Shown piece by piece: positions 38,123 to 48,723 of a stretch of DNA of 64,000 nt. The stretch is from positions 441,952 to 505,951 of the forward strand of contig NZ_JACHJI010000003.1 of NCBI RefSeq assembly GCF_014203535.1. Direction: 5' to 3'. The position numbers and the translations under genes were made by a program. The notes beneath the pieces are model-generated. The model worked only from the letters and a program-made list of their open reading frames with translations, made no database searches and had not been told where the DNA came from. This stretch comes from Streptomyces griseomycini (GTDB lineage Bacteria; Actinomycetota; Actinomycetes; Streptomycetales; Streptomycetaceae). Position 1 is the stretch's first letter. Every line of letters begins with the position of its first letter.

Positions 38123-38971
38123 CTACCTCGTCGGCAGCACCAGCCCCAGGGCCGCCTCCTGCACCGTCCACGTCCGCGTCCGCACCGGCCCCGACACCAC
38201 CGCGTCCGCCCGGTAGCGGAAGTGCGCGCCCGACACGGTCACCGCGCGGCCCTCGGCCGCCAGCGGGGACGCCTCCGCCCCCACCGACGCCGGCCGCACC
38301 TCGACCCGGGCCGTCCCGCGGGCGCCGGGGGCGACCGACACCGCCCGCACCGGCTGGTGCAGGTCGACGAGCGTCTCCCCGTCGACCTCCACCCGCAGCC
38401 GCGCGGGCCCCGACCCGGGAGCGACGGCGGTCCCGGACGGCCGGGGCGGCACCAGGGTCCGCACGAGGGACCGGCACGTCCGCAGCCAGGGGTGCCCCAC
38501 CGCGGCCTCCCGCACCGGCGCCGCCCCGAGCGGCGGGATCCGCACCGCGCCGAGCACCACGCCGTCGCTGTCGTCCACCATCAGGTCCATCCACCGCTCG
38601 GCCCCGTCCAGCACGGCCCGCGCCGCGGCCACCGCCCCCATCGGCACCCCCAGCGACCGGGCGAGGTTCAGCGCGCCCCCGACCGGCACGAGCGACAGGG
38701 CGCAGGCGGCCAGTTCCCGCCGGCGGTGCAGCAGCCCGACCGCCCGCACCAGCGCGCGGTCGTCCCCGATCACCACCGGCCGCCGCGACCCGCGCCGGGC
38801 CAGCGCCCGGGCGAACTCCTCCGGTCCGTCCGGCAGGCACAGCTTCGTCGGCGCGCCCGCGCTGAGCACGTCCTTCGCGATGCGCACGGACTCGCCGTCC
38901 CTGCGACGTGCGACCGGATCGATGACCACCAGGAGCTGATCGGACGTCGTGGAAGTCGCCACCTCGGCCAT
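38123..38971 (-). CDS. Diacylglycerol kinase catalytic-domain protein
   Basis: The 282-residue protein has the layout of the DAGK/lipid kinase (LCB5-like) family: a beta-strand LLVVIDPVARR, then GSRRPVVIGDDRALVRAV in place of the usual GGDGT loop, LVPVGGALNLARSLGVP resembling the PxGTxNxxA motif, and a beta-sandwich C-terminus. Key residues of the ATP loop (GGDGT) are changed to GDDRA, so catalytic activity is uncertain. The start is ATG 38971 (MAEVATSTTSDQ); the longer frame to 39166 runs into the purA leader. It is divergent from purA. The gap 37930-38122 contains only GC-rich sequence with no gene I can support. Confidence 0.75.
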   Translation of the reverse strand: MAEVATSTTSDQLLVVIDPVARRRDGESVRIAKDVLSAGAPTKLCLPDGPEEFARALARRGSRRPVVIGDDRALVRAVGLLHRRRELAACALSLVPVGGALNLARSLGVPMGAVAAARAVLDGAERWMDLMVDDSDGVVLGAVRIPPLGAAPVREAAVGHPWLRTCRSLVRTLVPPRPSGTAVAPGSGPARLRVEVDGETLVDLHQPVRAVSVAPGARGTARVEVRPASVGAEASPLAAEGRAVTVSGAHFRYRADAVVSGPVRTRTWTVQEAALGLVLPTR

Positions 38972-39004
38972 GCCTCGCTTCCTCGGGTAGCATCTTTGTG
39001 CAAG

Positions 39005-39032
39005 AGCCCCTTGCGCTATTGCGCCAGGGGCT
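39005..39032 (+). other. Hairpin in the purA leader region
   Basis: AGCCCCTTGCGC (39005-39016) pairs with GCGCCAGGGGCT (39021-39032) with one mismatch around the loop TATT, and TTCGTCTATT follows. It could terminate a short leader transcript or act as an attenuator for purA. It does not match any riboswitch I know. Confidence 0.5.
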
Positions 39033-39156
39033 TCGTCTATTCCGGGGCATCCGGTCCGACGGTTGGCGGCCAACGGTGGTCGCGGTGCACGCGGCGGTGA
39101 TCCTCCGCGTACGCCCCTGACCTTGGACATGCCCCGCCCGGAAGGGGTGTACGCGC

Positions 39157-40440
39157 GTGCCCGCACTTGTGCTGCTCGGTGCTCAGTGGGGTGACGAAGG
39201 CAAGGGAAAGGCGACGGACCTGCTCGGTGGTTCCGTCGACTACGTGGTGCGTTACCAGGGCGGCAACAACGCCGGCCACACGGTAGTCGTGGGCGACCAG
39301 AAGTACGCCCTCCACCTGCTCCCTTCCGGAATCCTGTCCCCCGGCTGCACGCCGGTCATCGGCAACGGCGTCGTCGTCGACCCCTCGGTCCTGCTCTCCG
39401 AGCTGAGCGGGCTCAACGAGCGCGGCGTCGACACGTCCAAGCTCCTGATCAGCGGCAACGCGCACATCATCACGCCGTACAACGTGACGGTGGACAAGGT
39501 GACCGAGCGCTTCCTCGGCAAGCGGAAGATCGGCACCACCGGCCGCGGCATCGGCCCGACCTACGCCGACAAGATCAACCGCGTCGGCATCCGCGTGCAG
39601 GACCTGTACGACGAGTCGATCCTCACCCAGAAGGTCGAGGCGGCCCTCGACGTCAAGAACCAGATCCTCACCAAGCTCTACAACCGCCGCGCCATCGCGG
39701 TGAACCAGGTGGTCGAGGAGCTGCTGGGCTACGCCGAGAAGATCGAGCCCTACGTCGCCGACACGGTGCTGGTCCTCAACGAGGCGCTGGAGCAGGACAA
39801 GGTGGTCCTCTTCGAGGGCGGCCAGGGCACCCTGCTCGACATCGACCACGGCACGTACCCCTTCGTCACCTCGTCCAACCCGACCGCGGGCGGCGCCTGC
39901 ACGGGCGCGGGCGTGGGCCCGACGAAGATCAGCCGCGTCATCGGCATCCTGAAGGCGTACACGACCCGCGTCGGCGCCGGCCCGTTCCCGACGGAGCTCT
40001 TCGACGAGGACGGCGAGGCCCTGCGCCGCATCGGCGGCGAGCGCGGTGTGACCACCGGCCGCGACCGCCGCTGCGGCTGGTTCGACGCGGTCATCGCCCG
40101 CTACGCGACCCGCGTGAACGGCCTGACCGACTTCTTCCTCACCAAGCTCGACGTCCTCACCGGCTGGGAGCAGATCCCGGTCTGCGTGGCGTACGAGATC
40201 GACGGCAGGCGCGTCGAGGAACTCCCGTACTCCCAGACGGACTTCCACCACGCGAAGCCGGTCTACGAGATGCTGCCGGGCTGGAGCGAGGACATCAGCA
40301 AGGCGAAGACCTTCTCCGACCTGCCGAAGAACGCCCAGGCGTACGTCAAGGCCCTGGAGGAGATGTCCGGCGCCCCGATCTCCGCGATCGGCGTGGGCCC
40401 GGGCCGCGACGAGACGATCGAGATCAACTCGTTCCTCTGA
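39157..40440 (+). CDS. purA: Adenylosuccinate synthetase
   Basis: The 427-residue enzyme joins IMP and aspartate with GTP to adenylosuccinate, the first committed step to AMP. It has the P-loop-like [18 protein letters not shown] at the very N-terminus, [10 protein letters not shown] (IMP and Asp binding), [14 protein letters not shown], the switch [20 protein letters not shown] and [13 protein letters not shown] near the C-terminus. GTG start at 39157. A hairpin sits in the leader (39005-39032) and another ends the gene (40472-40507). Confidence 0.97.
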   Translation: MPALVLLGAQWGDEGKGKATDLLGGSVDYVVRYQGGNNAGHTVVVGDQKYALHLLPSGILSPGCTPVIGNGVVVDPSVLLSELSGLNERGVDTSKLLISGNAHIITPYNVTVDKVTERFLGKRKIGTTGRGIGPTYADKINRVGIRVQDLYDESILTQKVEAALDVKNQILTKLYNRRAIAVNQVVEELLGYAEKIEPYVADTVLVLNEALEQDKVVLFEGGQGTLLDIDHGTYPFVTSSNPTAGGACTGAGVGPTKISRVIGILKAYTTRVGAGPFPTELFDEDGEALRRIGGERGVTTGRDRRCGWFDAVIARYATRVNGLTDFFLTKLDVLTGWEQIPVCVAYEIDGRRVEELPYSQTDFHHAKPVYEMLPGWSEDISKAKTFSDLPKNAQAYVKALEEMSGAPISAIGVGPGRDETIEINSFL

Positions 40441-40471
40441 GCGGTCCTTCCGGAGGCTCCGGAGATCCGAC

Positions 40472-40507
40472 GGGACGGCCGGCGCGGTGAATCCGCCCGG
40501 CCGTCCC
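40472..40507 (+). terminator. Terminator after purA
   Basis: GGGACGGCCGG (40472-40482) pairs with 40497-40507. Four further base pairs form inside the 14-nt loop. Confidence 0.8.
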
Positions 40508-40682
40508 CCTTCTCCGCGTCGAGCGGGCCATGGCACGCGAGGCGGGACCCCCCGGGCTCCCCGACGGCCGGCGGCTCCCCGTCCCCACCGTTCCCACCGC
40601 CTCTCCCTCCCGCCGGCCCCGGGCGGCGGGCGGCTGCTGCACCCGGGCCGGATCCGGCTCACCGGGAAGGACGAGCGCGGTG

Positions 40683-41639
40683 TCACGAGCCCGGCCCCGG
40701 TCGCCGGCACGGGACCCCCGCCCCGCGGTCGCCGGCGGTCCGCCGGGTGCTCCCACCGGCGTCCGGGGCGGCGGACGGGGCGCCCCCGCGGTGGACGACG
40801 ACCACCGCCGCGAGGCAGACGGCCAGGCCGAGGACGGTCTGCGGGCCGAACGGCTCGCCGAACATGAGGGCCCCCCAGACCGCGGTGACCGGGGCCATGA
40901 GGAACATGAGCGTGTTGACCTCGGTGACCCCGCAGCGCCGCAGGATGAGCCAGTACAGCCCGTACCCGCCGAAGGTCGGCAGGACCACGAGCCAGGCGAC
41001 CGAGACCCAGAAGGAGAGCCCGGCGGGCGGCGCGGCGGCCCCGGCGGCCGCGGCGAGCGCCGTGAAGACGACGGCGCTGGTGGCGCAGTGGACGGTCAGC
41101 GCCACCGCGGGCGCCACCCGCACGCGGGAGCGGCTCTCCAGGAAGGTGGCCGCCACCAGCGAGGCCATCCCGAGGAAGGGGACGAGGTAGGCCCACCAGG
41201 CCGCCCCGGTGCCGGCCGCGGCGTCGGCCAGGGTGACGAGGGCGACGCCGCCCGCCCCCAGGCCCAGGCCGAGCCACTGCCCGCGCGAGACGTACTGGTG
41301 CAGCAGCGGCCCGGCGAGCGCTCCGGCGACGAGGGGCTGGACGCCGTCGATCAGGGCCGTGGTGCCGCTGGAGACCCCGAGCTGGATCGCGTGGTAGACG
41401 GTGAGCAGGTAGCCGCTCTGCGACAGCGCGCCGATCACGGCCTGCCGGGCCACGTCCCGTGCCGACAGGCCCCGCCACGCCGTCCTGGAGAAGGCGGCGA
41501 CGGCGGCCAGGACGACGGCCGGCGGCAGGAACCGCCACATCAGGACCGTGACCGCGGACGCGCTGTCCGCGCCGAGCTTGGCCCCGATGAACCCGGAGCT
41601 CCAGCAGAGCACGAAGGCGGTCGAGAGCAGGAGGTGCAT
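40683..41639 (-). CDS. DMT-superfamily (EamA) transporter
   Basis: The 318-residue protein has ten hydrophobic helices in two EamA repeats, starting MHLLLSTAFVLCWSSGFIGA. The conserved Pro/Trp/Gly pattern appears in the first repeat (VLMWRFLPPAVV) and again after the midpoint (NTLMFLMAPVTAVWGALMFG). It is a metabolite or drug exporter of unknown substrate. The start is ATG 41639. It is divergent from the TetR gene at 41722 with two operator-like repeats between them, so it is the likely target of that repressor. The last 30 residues are Arg/Pro-rich and lie outside the fold. Confidence 0.88.
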   Translation of the reverse strand: MHLLLSTAFVLCWSSGFIGAKLGADSASAVTVLMWRFLPPAVVLAAVAAFSRTAWRGLSARDVARQAVIGALSQSGYLLTVYHAIQLGVSSGTTALIDGVQPLVAGALAGPLLHQYVSRGQWLGLGLGAGGVALVTLADAAAGTGAAWWAYLVPFLGMASLVAATFLESRSRVRVAPAVALTVHCATSAVVFTALAAAAGAAAPPAGLSFWVSVAWLVVLPTFGGYGLYWLILRRCGVTEVNTLMFLMAPVTAVWGALMFGEPFGPQTVLGLAVCLAAVVVVHRGGAPSAAPDAGGSTRRTAGDRGAGVPCRRPGPGS

Positions 41640-41670
41640 GCCGTTCCCTCCGGTCGTCCTCCTCGAGTAA

Positions 41671-41711
41671 ACAGACCGGTATATCCGGTGCCCACTATAC
41701 AGATCGGTATA
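41671..41711. promoter_or_regulatory. Twin TetR-type operator candidates
   Basis: ACAGACCGGTATA (41671-41683) and ACAGATCGGTATA (41699-41711) differ at one base and are 28 bases apart. Each sits in a near-palindromic TATAC/GTATA setting typical of TetR operators and overlaps the divergent promoter region. Confidence 0.75.
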
Positions 41712-41721
41712 CTTCGGGAGC

Positions 41722-42330
41722 ATGGACACTTCCGGGGAACCGCGGCGGATCGCGCTGACGCCCGCCGCACGGCGCGTCCTGGAGGCCGCCGGGAGGCTCT
41801 TCTACGAGCGCGGCATCCACGCCGTCGGGGTGGACCTGATCGCCGCCGAGGCCGGGGTGACGAAGAAGACCCTCTACGACCGGTTCGGCTCCAAGGAGCA
41901 GATCGTCGTGGAGTACCTCGCGGCCCGCGACGAGCGCTGGCGGGCCTTCCTCGCCCCGTACCTCGACGCCGCGGGGCCGGAGCCGGCGGCGCGCGTCCTG
42001 GCCGTCTTCGACGCCTCGCGCGCGTGGGCGGAGGAGCACGGCTCCAAGGGGTGCAGCATGGTCAACGCCCACGCCGAGATCAGCGACCCGGCCCACCCGG
42101 CCCACCCGGTCATCACCGGGCAGAAGCAGTGGATGCTCGCCCTGTTCACCGGCCTCGCCGGGGAGATCGCCCCGGACGGGGCCGGCCGGCTGGGCCGGGC
42201 GCTCATGCTGCTGCACGAAGGGGCGCTGGTCGCCCACGGCCTGGGCGTCTTCGCGGACCCCGTCGGCCGGGCGCGCGAAGAGGCGCGGGCGCTCCTCACC
42301 GCCGCCGAGGGGGCCGCGGCGCGGCGCTGA
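41722..42330 (+). CDS. TetR-family transcriptional repressor
   Basis: The 202-residue regulator has an N-terminal helix-turn-helix: RRVLEAAGRLFYERGIHAVG, then VDLIAAEAGVTKKTLYDRFG and SKEQIVVEYLAARDERW. The ligand-binding C-terminal domain includes HGSKGCSMVNAHAEISDPAH, a block common in TetR proteins that control nearby exporters. It presumably represses the divergent DMT transporter and itself through the twin sites at 41671-41711. Its stop is 15 bases from the stop of the convergent gene at 42346. Confidence 0.92.
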   Translation: MDTSGEPRRIALTPAARRVLEAAGRLFYERGIHAVGVDLIAAEAGVTKKTLYDRFGSKEQIVVEYLAARDERWRAFLAPYLDAAGPEPAARVLAVFDASRAWAEEHGSKGCSMVNAHAEISDPAHPAHPVITGQKQWMLALFTGLAGEIAPDGAGRLGRALMLLHEGALVAHGLGVFADPVGRAREEARALLTAAEGAAARR

Positions 42331-42345
42331 GCCGGATCCGGCGGC

Positions 42346-43017
42346 TCAGCTGAAGACGATCATCGACCCCTGGGCCAGGCTCCGCGTCGCCGCCGCGTGC
42401 AGGCCCAGCCAGACGTGGCGTTCGCGGGCGAAGGGGCTGGGGTCGTACGGGGCGGGGACGGCCGGCTCCTCCAGTTCGGTCGGGCCGTGCGGGGGCTCGG
42501 GGGCCGCCGGGGGGTTCGCCGGATCGATGCCGATGGACGGGGCGACGAACTCCAGCTCCCGCAGCAGGGCGTGGGAGGAGCCCAGCGGGCCGCCGCCCGC
42601 GAGGAGCGCGTCGTCGGACAGCGGGTGCGGGAAGTCGACGGGGACGTAGGCGCCGGCGTGGTCGTAGTGCCAGACCAGGTGGGACTGCTGGGCCGTCGTC
42701 TCGAACATCTCCAGCAACTGCTCGTAGTCACCGCCCAGTTCGTCCACCGGCGTGACCGCGAGGCCGCACGCCTGGAGCAGGTACGCGCGCCGCAGGAAGT
42801 GCAGCGCGTCGTAGTCGAAACCCGCGACCGGGGCGACCTCGCCGGACAGCCCCGGCATGTACTGGTACACCGGCACCGGCGGCAGCCCGGCCTCGGCGAG
42901 CACCGTGTTGTACTGCGCGAGTTCCTCGGCGAAGGGATTGTCGGGCGCGTGGCACAACACGTCGACGAGCGGTACCAGCCACAGGTCACAGGCCAAAGAG
43001 GGCTCCTCACACAGCAC
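42346..43017 (-). CDS. Conserved hypothetical protein
   Basis: The 223-residue soluble acidic protein begins MLCEEPSLACDLWLVPLVDV and contains FDYDALHFLRRAYLLQACGL, HLVWHYDHAGAYVPVDFPHP, and a Pro-rich segment before FARERHVWLGLHAAATRSLA. I do not recognise a catalogued family. It has no signal peptide or membrane helix and no visible catalytic motif. It looks like a real gene because its codon third positions are GC-biased in this frame and the composition is protein-like throughout. It lies between TetR (convergent) and GntR (same strand, upstream). Confidence 0.7.
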   Translation of the reverse strand: MLCEEPSLACDLWLVPLVDVLCHAPDNPFAEELAQYNTVLAEAGLPPVPVYQYMPGLSGEVAPVAGFDYDALHFLRRAYLLQACGLAVTPVDELGGDYEQLLEMFETTAQQSHLVWHYDHAGAYVPVDFPHPLSDDALLAGGGPLGSSHALLRELEFVAPSIGIDPANPPAAPEPPHGPTELEEPAVPAPYDPSPFARERHVWLGLHAAATRSLAQGSMIVFS

Positions 43018-43109
43018 GGTGGTCAGGGAAGGGTATCGGCGCCGGGCGAGGGCGGCTCCCCTCGTGCAGGTCCCTTACCCACACGGACACGGACGACGCC
43101 GGGGGCGGC

Positions 43110-43826
43110 TCACTCGGTACTCGTGCGTTCGGCGCTCATGCGGTCGACGAGTGCGAGCGCGTGCGCGTCGTACGACTCGAGGACCGCGCGGGCGGAGTCG
43201 GTGTCGAGGCGCGACAGGGCGTCGACCAGACCGGTGTGTCCGGCCCACAGCCGGCCCCGCAGGTCGGGCAGCCGCCGCAGCTGCTGCACCACGCACACCC
43301 ACGTCTGCACGCGGAGCCGGTGCAGGAAGTCGGTGAGGTACGGGTTGCCGAAGACGGACCCGAGTTCGCGCCAGAAGCGCAGGTCGTAGCCGATCAGGAC
43401 GGTCAGGTCCCCGGCGAGGGCCGCGCGCTGCGCCTCCTCGCCGCGCCGCCGGACCCCCGTGAGGGCGGCGGCGACGCGGGGGTCGTCCGGCCGCAGGTGC
43501 GCCAGGTGGCCGTCGGTCAGCGCGTGGAGCATCCCGTCGGTCACCAGGGTGCGGGCCTCGATCATCCCGCGGAAGTCGGCGACGGAGTACTCGTGCACCC
43601 GGAACCCCCGGTGCTGGTCCGCGTCGAGCAGTCCCTGCGCCGACAGGTCGACCAGCGCCTCCCGGACCGGGGTCGCGGACACCCCGTACTGCTCGGCGAT
43701 CTCCTTGACGGTGAACTCCTGCCCCGGCTGGAGACGCCCGGCGAGCACCTCGTCACGGAGCGCGTCGGCGATCTGCTGCCGCAGGGTGCTGCGGGTCACG
43801 GCACCGGTGCCGCTGATGCCGGGCAT
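43110..43826 (-). CDS. GntR-family (FadR/VanR-type) transcriptional regulator
   Basis: The 238-residue protein starts MPGISGTGAVTRSTLRQQIA and has the GntR winged helix LRDEVLAGRLQPGQEFTVKE and IAEQYGVSATPVREALVDLS. The all-helical FCD-type effector domain contains DFRGMIEARTLVTDGMLHAL and conserved His/Asp residues that usually bind metal and a carboxylate ligand. I chose ATG 43826 over the longer frame to 43883. It lies downstream of the class III aminotransferase on the same strand but after a hairpin, so it may be separately transcribed. The aminotransferase is a reasonable regulatory target. Confidence 0.88.
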   Translation of the reverse strand: MPGISGTGAVTRSTLRQQIADALRDEVLAGRLQPGQEFTVKEIAEQYGVSATPVREALVDLSAQGLLDADQHRGFRVHEYSVADFRGMIEARTLVTDGMLHALTDGHLAHLRPDDPRVAAALTGVRRRGEEAQRAALAGDLTVLIGYDLRFWRELGSVFGNPYLTDFLHRLRVQTWVCVVQQLRRLPDLRGRLWAGHTGLVDALSRLDTDSARAVLESYDAHALALVDRMSAERTSTE

Positions 43827-43922
43827 GGTCCTGCGTCTCCCTCGTCGCGTTCGAACGGCGTGCGCGTACACGTCCACGGGCACGCCACCTTACGCGGTCG
43901 GGCGGGGCCCGGCGTGTTCGAT

Positions 43923-43964
43923 CGGGTGCCGGGCGGACGCCGCCGTGCGCCCGCCCGGCACCCG
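43923..43964 (-). terminator. Terminator after the class III aminotransferase
   Basis: A perfect 14-bp stem, CGGGTGCCGGGCGG (43923-43936), pairs with 43951-43964 around a 14-nt loop. Confidence 0.75.
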
Positions 43965-43986
43965 GTCACGCGGGCTCCCCGGACGG

Positions 43987-45342
43987 TTACCCGACGTAGC
44001 CGTCCGCCACCGACAGCGCCGCGTCCAGCACCGCCAGCCCCTCCTTCAGCTCGGCCTCGCTCGCGTTGCACGGCGGCACCACGTGCGTCCGGTTCATGTT
44101 CACGAAGGGCCAGACCCCGCCCTCCTTCGCGGCGGCGGCGAAGGCGGCCATCGGGGCGTTCGCCTCACCGGCCGCGTTGTACGGCACCAGCGGCTCCCGG
44201 GTCTCCCGGTCGCGCACCAGCTCCAGCGCCCAGAACATGCCGACCCCGCGCACGTCGCCGACGCAGGGGTGCCGCTCCGCCAGTTCCCGCAGGCCGGGGC
44301 CGACCACGGACTCGCCGAGCCGGGCGGCGTTCTCGACGACGCCCTCCTCGGCCATCACGTCGATCGTGGCGACGGCCGCCGCGCAGGCCAGCGGGTGCCC
44401 GGAGTACGTCAGGCCGCCCGGGTAGGGCCGCTTGCCGAACGTCTCGGCGATCGCGCCCGAGATGGCCACGCCGCCCAGCGGCACGTACCCGGAGTTCACG
44501 CCCTTGGCGAAGGTCATCAGGTCGGGCACCACGTCGTACAGGTCCGCCGCGAACCACTTGCCGGTCCGCCCGAACCCGGCCATGACCTCGTCCAGGACGA
44601 AGACGATCCCGTACGTGTCGCACAGCTCCCGCACGCCCGCCAGGTAACCGGCCGGCGGCGTCATGATGCCCGCGGTGCCCGGGATGGTCTCCAGGATGAT
44701 CGCGGCGATGGTCGACGGCCCCTCGAAGGCGATCGTCGTCTCCAGGTGCTCCAGCGCCCGCGCGCACTCCTGCTCCTCGGTCTCGGCGTAGAAGCGGGAG
44801 CGGTACGGGAAGGGCGCCCAGAAGTGCACGACCCCGGCCGTGCCGCTGTCGGAGGCCCAGCGGCGCGGGTCGCCGGTGATGTTCACGGCCTGCTGGGTGC
44901 CGCCGTGGTACGAGCGGTAGGCGGAGAGCACCTTCGGCCGCCCGGTGTGCAGCCGGGCCATCCGCACGGCGTGCTCGACGGCGTCGGCGCCGCCGTTGGT
45001 GAAGAAGATCTTGTCCAGGTCGCCCGGCGTGCGCTCGGCGATCAGCCGCGCCGCCTCCGACCGCGCCTCCACGGCGAACGCGGGCGCGAACGTCGTCATC
45101 CGCGCCGCCTGCTCCTGGATCGCGGCGACGACCTTCGGGTGCTGGTAGCCGATGTTCGTGTAGACGAGGCCGCTGGTGAAGTCGAGGTAGCGCCGGCCGT
45201 CGTAGTCCCAGAAGTACGAGCCCTCCGCCCCGGCGACGGCGAGCGGGTCGATGAGCTCCTGCGCGGACCAGGAGTGGAACACATGCGCACGGTCGGCGGC
45301 CTTCACGGCGGCCCCGACCTCGGGGTTCGGCTGAGGGGTCAT
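43987..45342 (-). CDS. Class III (omega) aminotransferase
   Basis: The 451-residue PLP enzyme of the aspartate/ornithine aminotransferase class III family has YFWDYDGRRYLDFTSGLVYT, FTNGGADAVEHAVRMARLHT, SAYRSYHGGTQQAVNITGDP, VFVLDEVMAGFGRTGKWFA (Asp to PLP) and MTFAKGVNSGYVPLGGVAIS with the Schiff-base Lys. The GGLTYSGHPLACAAAVATID block follows. Such enzymes move amino groups from beta-alanine, GABA, taurine or diamines to pyruvate or 2-oxoglutarate; the donor cannot be read here. The GntR gene downstream suggests induction by a substrate. Confidence 0.9.
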   Translation of the reverse strand: MTPQPNPEVGAAVKAADRAHVFHSWSAQELIDPLAVAGAEGSYFWDYDGRRYLDFTSGLVYTNIGYQHPKVVAAIQEQAARMTTFAPAFAVEARSEAARLIAERTPGDLDKIFFTNGGADAVEHAVRMARLHTGRPKVLSAYRSYHGGTQQAVNITGDPRRWASDSGTAGVVHFWAPFPYRSRFYAETEEQECARALEHLETTIAFEGPSTIAAIILETIPGTAGIMTPPAGYLAGVRELCDTYGIVFVLDEVMAGFGRTGKWFAADLYDVVPDLMTFAKGVNSGYVPLGGVAISGAIAETFGKRPYPGGLTYSGHPLACAAAVATIDVMAEEGVVENAARLGESVVGPGLRELAERHPCVGDVRGVGMFWALELVRDRETREPLVPYNAAGEANAPMAAFAAAAKEGGVWPFVNMNRTHVVPPCNASEAELKEGLAVLDAALSVADGYVG

Positions 45343-45445
45343 GCGCCCGAGGGTAGGTCCCGGCGGCGGGTGCGCGACATCGGCGGCCTGTCTGCGGTCG
45401 TCCGCTTTCCGCGACAGGTTGTCGACGGGGGAGACCCCGGAGGAT

Positions 45446-45480
45446 TGACAGCATACTGCGTTGATGTCAGGATGCTGTCA
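45446..45480. promoter_or_regulatory. Inverted-repeat operator candidate before the DJ-1/MarR pair
   Basis: TGACAGCAT (45446-45454) and ATGCTGTCA (45472-45480) are a perfect 9-bp inverted repeat with a 17-base spacer, 30 bases before the DJ-1/PfpI start. It suits binding of the MarR protein encoded downstream. Confidence 0.7.
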
Positions 45481-45509
45481 TCCAATCGTGTGCGACCCAG
45501 GGAGCGGTC

Positions 45510-46124
45510 ATGACCCGCACGTCCCGCAAGCCCGTCCACCTCGCCGTCTACGACACCTTCGCCGACTGGGAGACCGGTCACACCACCGCGCACCTCGCGC
45601 GCGCCGGGTACGAGGTCCGCACCGTCGCCCTCGCCGGGGAGCCCGTCACCAGCATCGGCGGGCTGCGCGTCCTGCCCGACCTCGCGCTCGACGGCCTGCG
45701 GCCCGAGGACAGCGCGCTGCTGGTCCTCCCCGGGGCCGACCTCTGGGACGCCGGGGACGCGCTCGCGCCCTTCGCCCGCACCGCCCGGGCCTTCCTCGAC
45801 GCCGGGGTGCCCGTCGCCGCGATCTGCGGGGCCACCGCCGGGCTCGCCCGCGAGGGGCTGCTCGACGAGCGCGCGCACACCGGTGCCGCCCCCTTCTACC
45901 TCGCCGCGACCGGCTACGCGGGCGCGGAGCGGTACGTCGAGGCCGACGCCGTCACCGACGGCCCGCTCGTCACCGCCGGGCCGACCGAACCCGTCGCCTT
46001 CGCCCGCGAGGTCTTCCGGCTGCTCGGCGCCTACGACGAGCCCGTCGTCGACGCCTGGTACCGGCTGTTCCACGACTCCGACGCACAGGCGTACGCCGAG
46101 CTCGAGAAGGCCCTGGCGCGGTGA
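45510..46124 (+). CDS. DJ-1/PfpI family protein
   Basis: This 204-residue class I glutamine-amidotransferase-like protein has VHLAVYDTFADWETGHTTAH (the Glu in the first loop), VLPDLALDGLRPEDSALLVL, LLVLPGADLWDAGDALAP and the nucleophile elbow VAAICGATAGLAREGLLD with the reactive Cys. Members are glyoxalases, chaperone-like or stress proteins; the precise reaction is unknown. The stop overlaps the GTG start of the MarR gene (GTGA), and both genes lie downstream of the inverted repeat at 45446-45480, so the pair is probably autoregulated. Confidence 0.9.
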   Translation: MTRTSRKPVHLAVYDTFADWETGHTTAHLARAGYEVRTVALAGEPVTSIGGLRVLPDLALDGLRPEDSALLVLPGADLWDAGDALAPFARTARAFLDAGVPVAAICGATAGLAREGLLDERAHTGAAPFYLAATGYAGAERYVEADAVTDGPLVTAGPTEPVAFAREVFRLLGAYDEPVVDAWYRLFHDSDAQAYAELEKALAR

Positions 46125-46579
46125 GCCGGGAGCACCAGGACCTGCTCAGCCGCGGCGCGCTCGGGGTCTTCCGGCTCAACGGCCAGTTCCTCGCCGTCGC
46201 CGAGGAACTGGCCCGCCCCGCCGGGCTCACCGCCGCCTGGTGGCAGGTGCTCGGCGCGGTCCTCCCCGAACCCCTGCCCGTCTCCGGCATCGCGCGGACC
46301 ATGGGCATCACCCGGCAGAGCGTGCAGCGCGTCGCCGACCTGCTGGTGGAGCGCGGCCTCGCCGAGTACCGGCCCAACCCGGCCCACCGCCGCGCCAAGC
46401 TCCTCGCGCCGACCGGGGAGGGGCGCGCGGCGGTCGACCGCATCGGCCCCGGTCACGCCGCCTTCGCCGAGCGGCTGGCCCTGGCGTACGGGGAGGACGA
46501 ACTCGCCCGGGCGGTCCAGGTGCTCGAGCGCCTCTCCCGGGTGCTCGACGAGCTCGGCCCGCCTGTTACGGAACCGTAG
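46121..46579 (+). CDS. MarR-family transcriptional regulator
   Basis: The 152-residue winged-helix regulator has LTAAWWQVLGAVLPEPLPVS, the recognition region GIARTMGITRQSVQRVADLL and the wing YRPNPAHRRAKLLAPTGEGR. The C-terminal helix (VLERLSRVLDELG) serves dimerisation. The GTG start overlaps the stop of the DJ-1/PfpI gene. It probably represses its own two-gene operon; a stress compound sensed by either protein is plausible but not shown. Confidence 0.92.
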   Translation: MSREHQDLLSRGALGVFRLNGQFLAVAEELARPAGLTAAWWQVLGAVLPEPLPVSGIARTMGITRQSVQRVADLLVERGLAEYRPNPAHRRAKLLAPTGEGRAAVDRIGPGHAAFAERLALAYGEDELARAVQVLERLSRVLDELGPPVTEP

Positions 46580-46657
46580 ACGACGCCCGGCTCGCCGGGC
46601 ACCGGCCCCGCACTATCCTCGACCTGTTGCTCACTGCGGGGGGAAGGCGGCGCAACG

Positions 46658-48568
<1,911 letters not shown>

Positions 48569-48723
48569 CGCGGGCCGAGTCCCCTCCCCCGGGAGGCGGT
48601 TGAACGTTCGGCGAACGCCGGTGAACTTCGTCGGACGAACGCCGCGCGCCCCTCCGCGCGGCCGTACGGTGGCCACCCGGTCCAGCGGGCGGACGGCGGG
48701 CGGGCAGCGGCGGGGGCGGCGTG

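Noticed and set aside
39005..39032. Purine riboswitch in the purA leader
   Set aside because: Only a single hairpin is visible; the three-way junction and conserved loops of purine riboswitches are absent.
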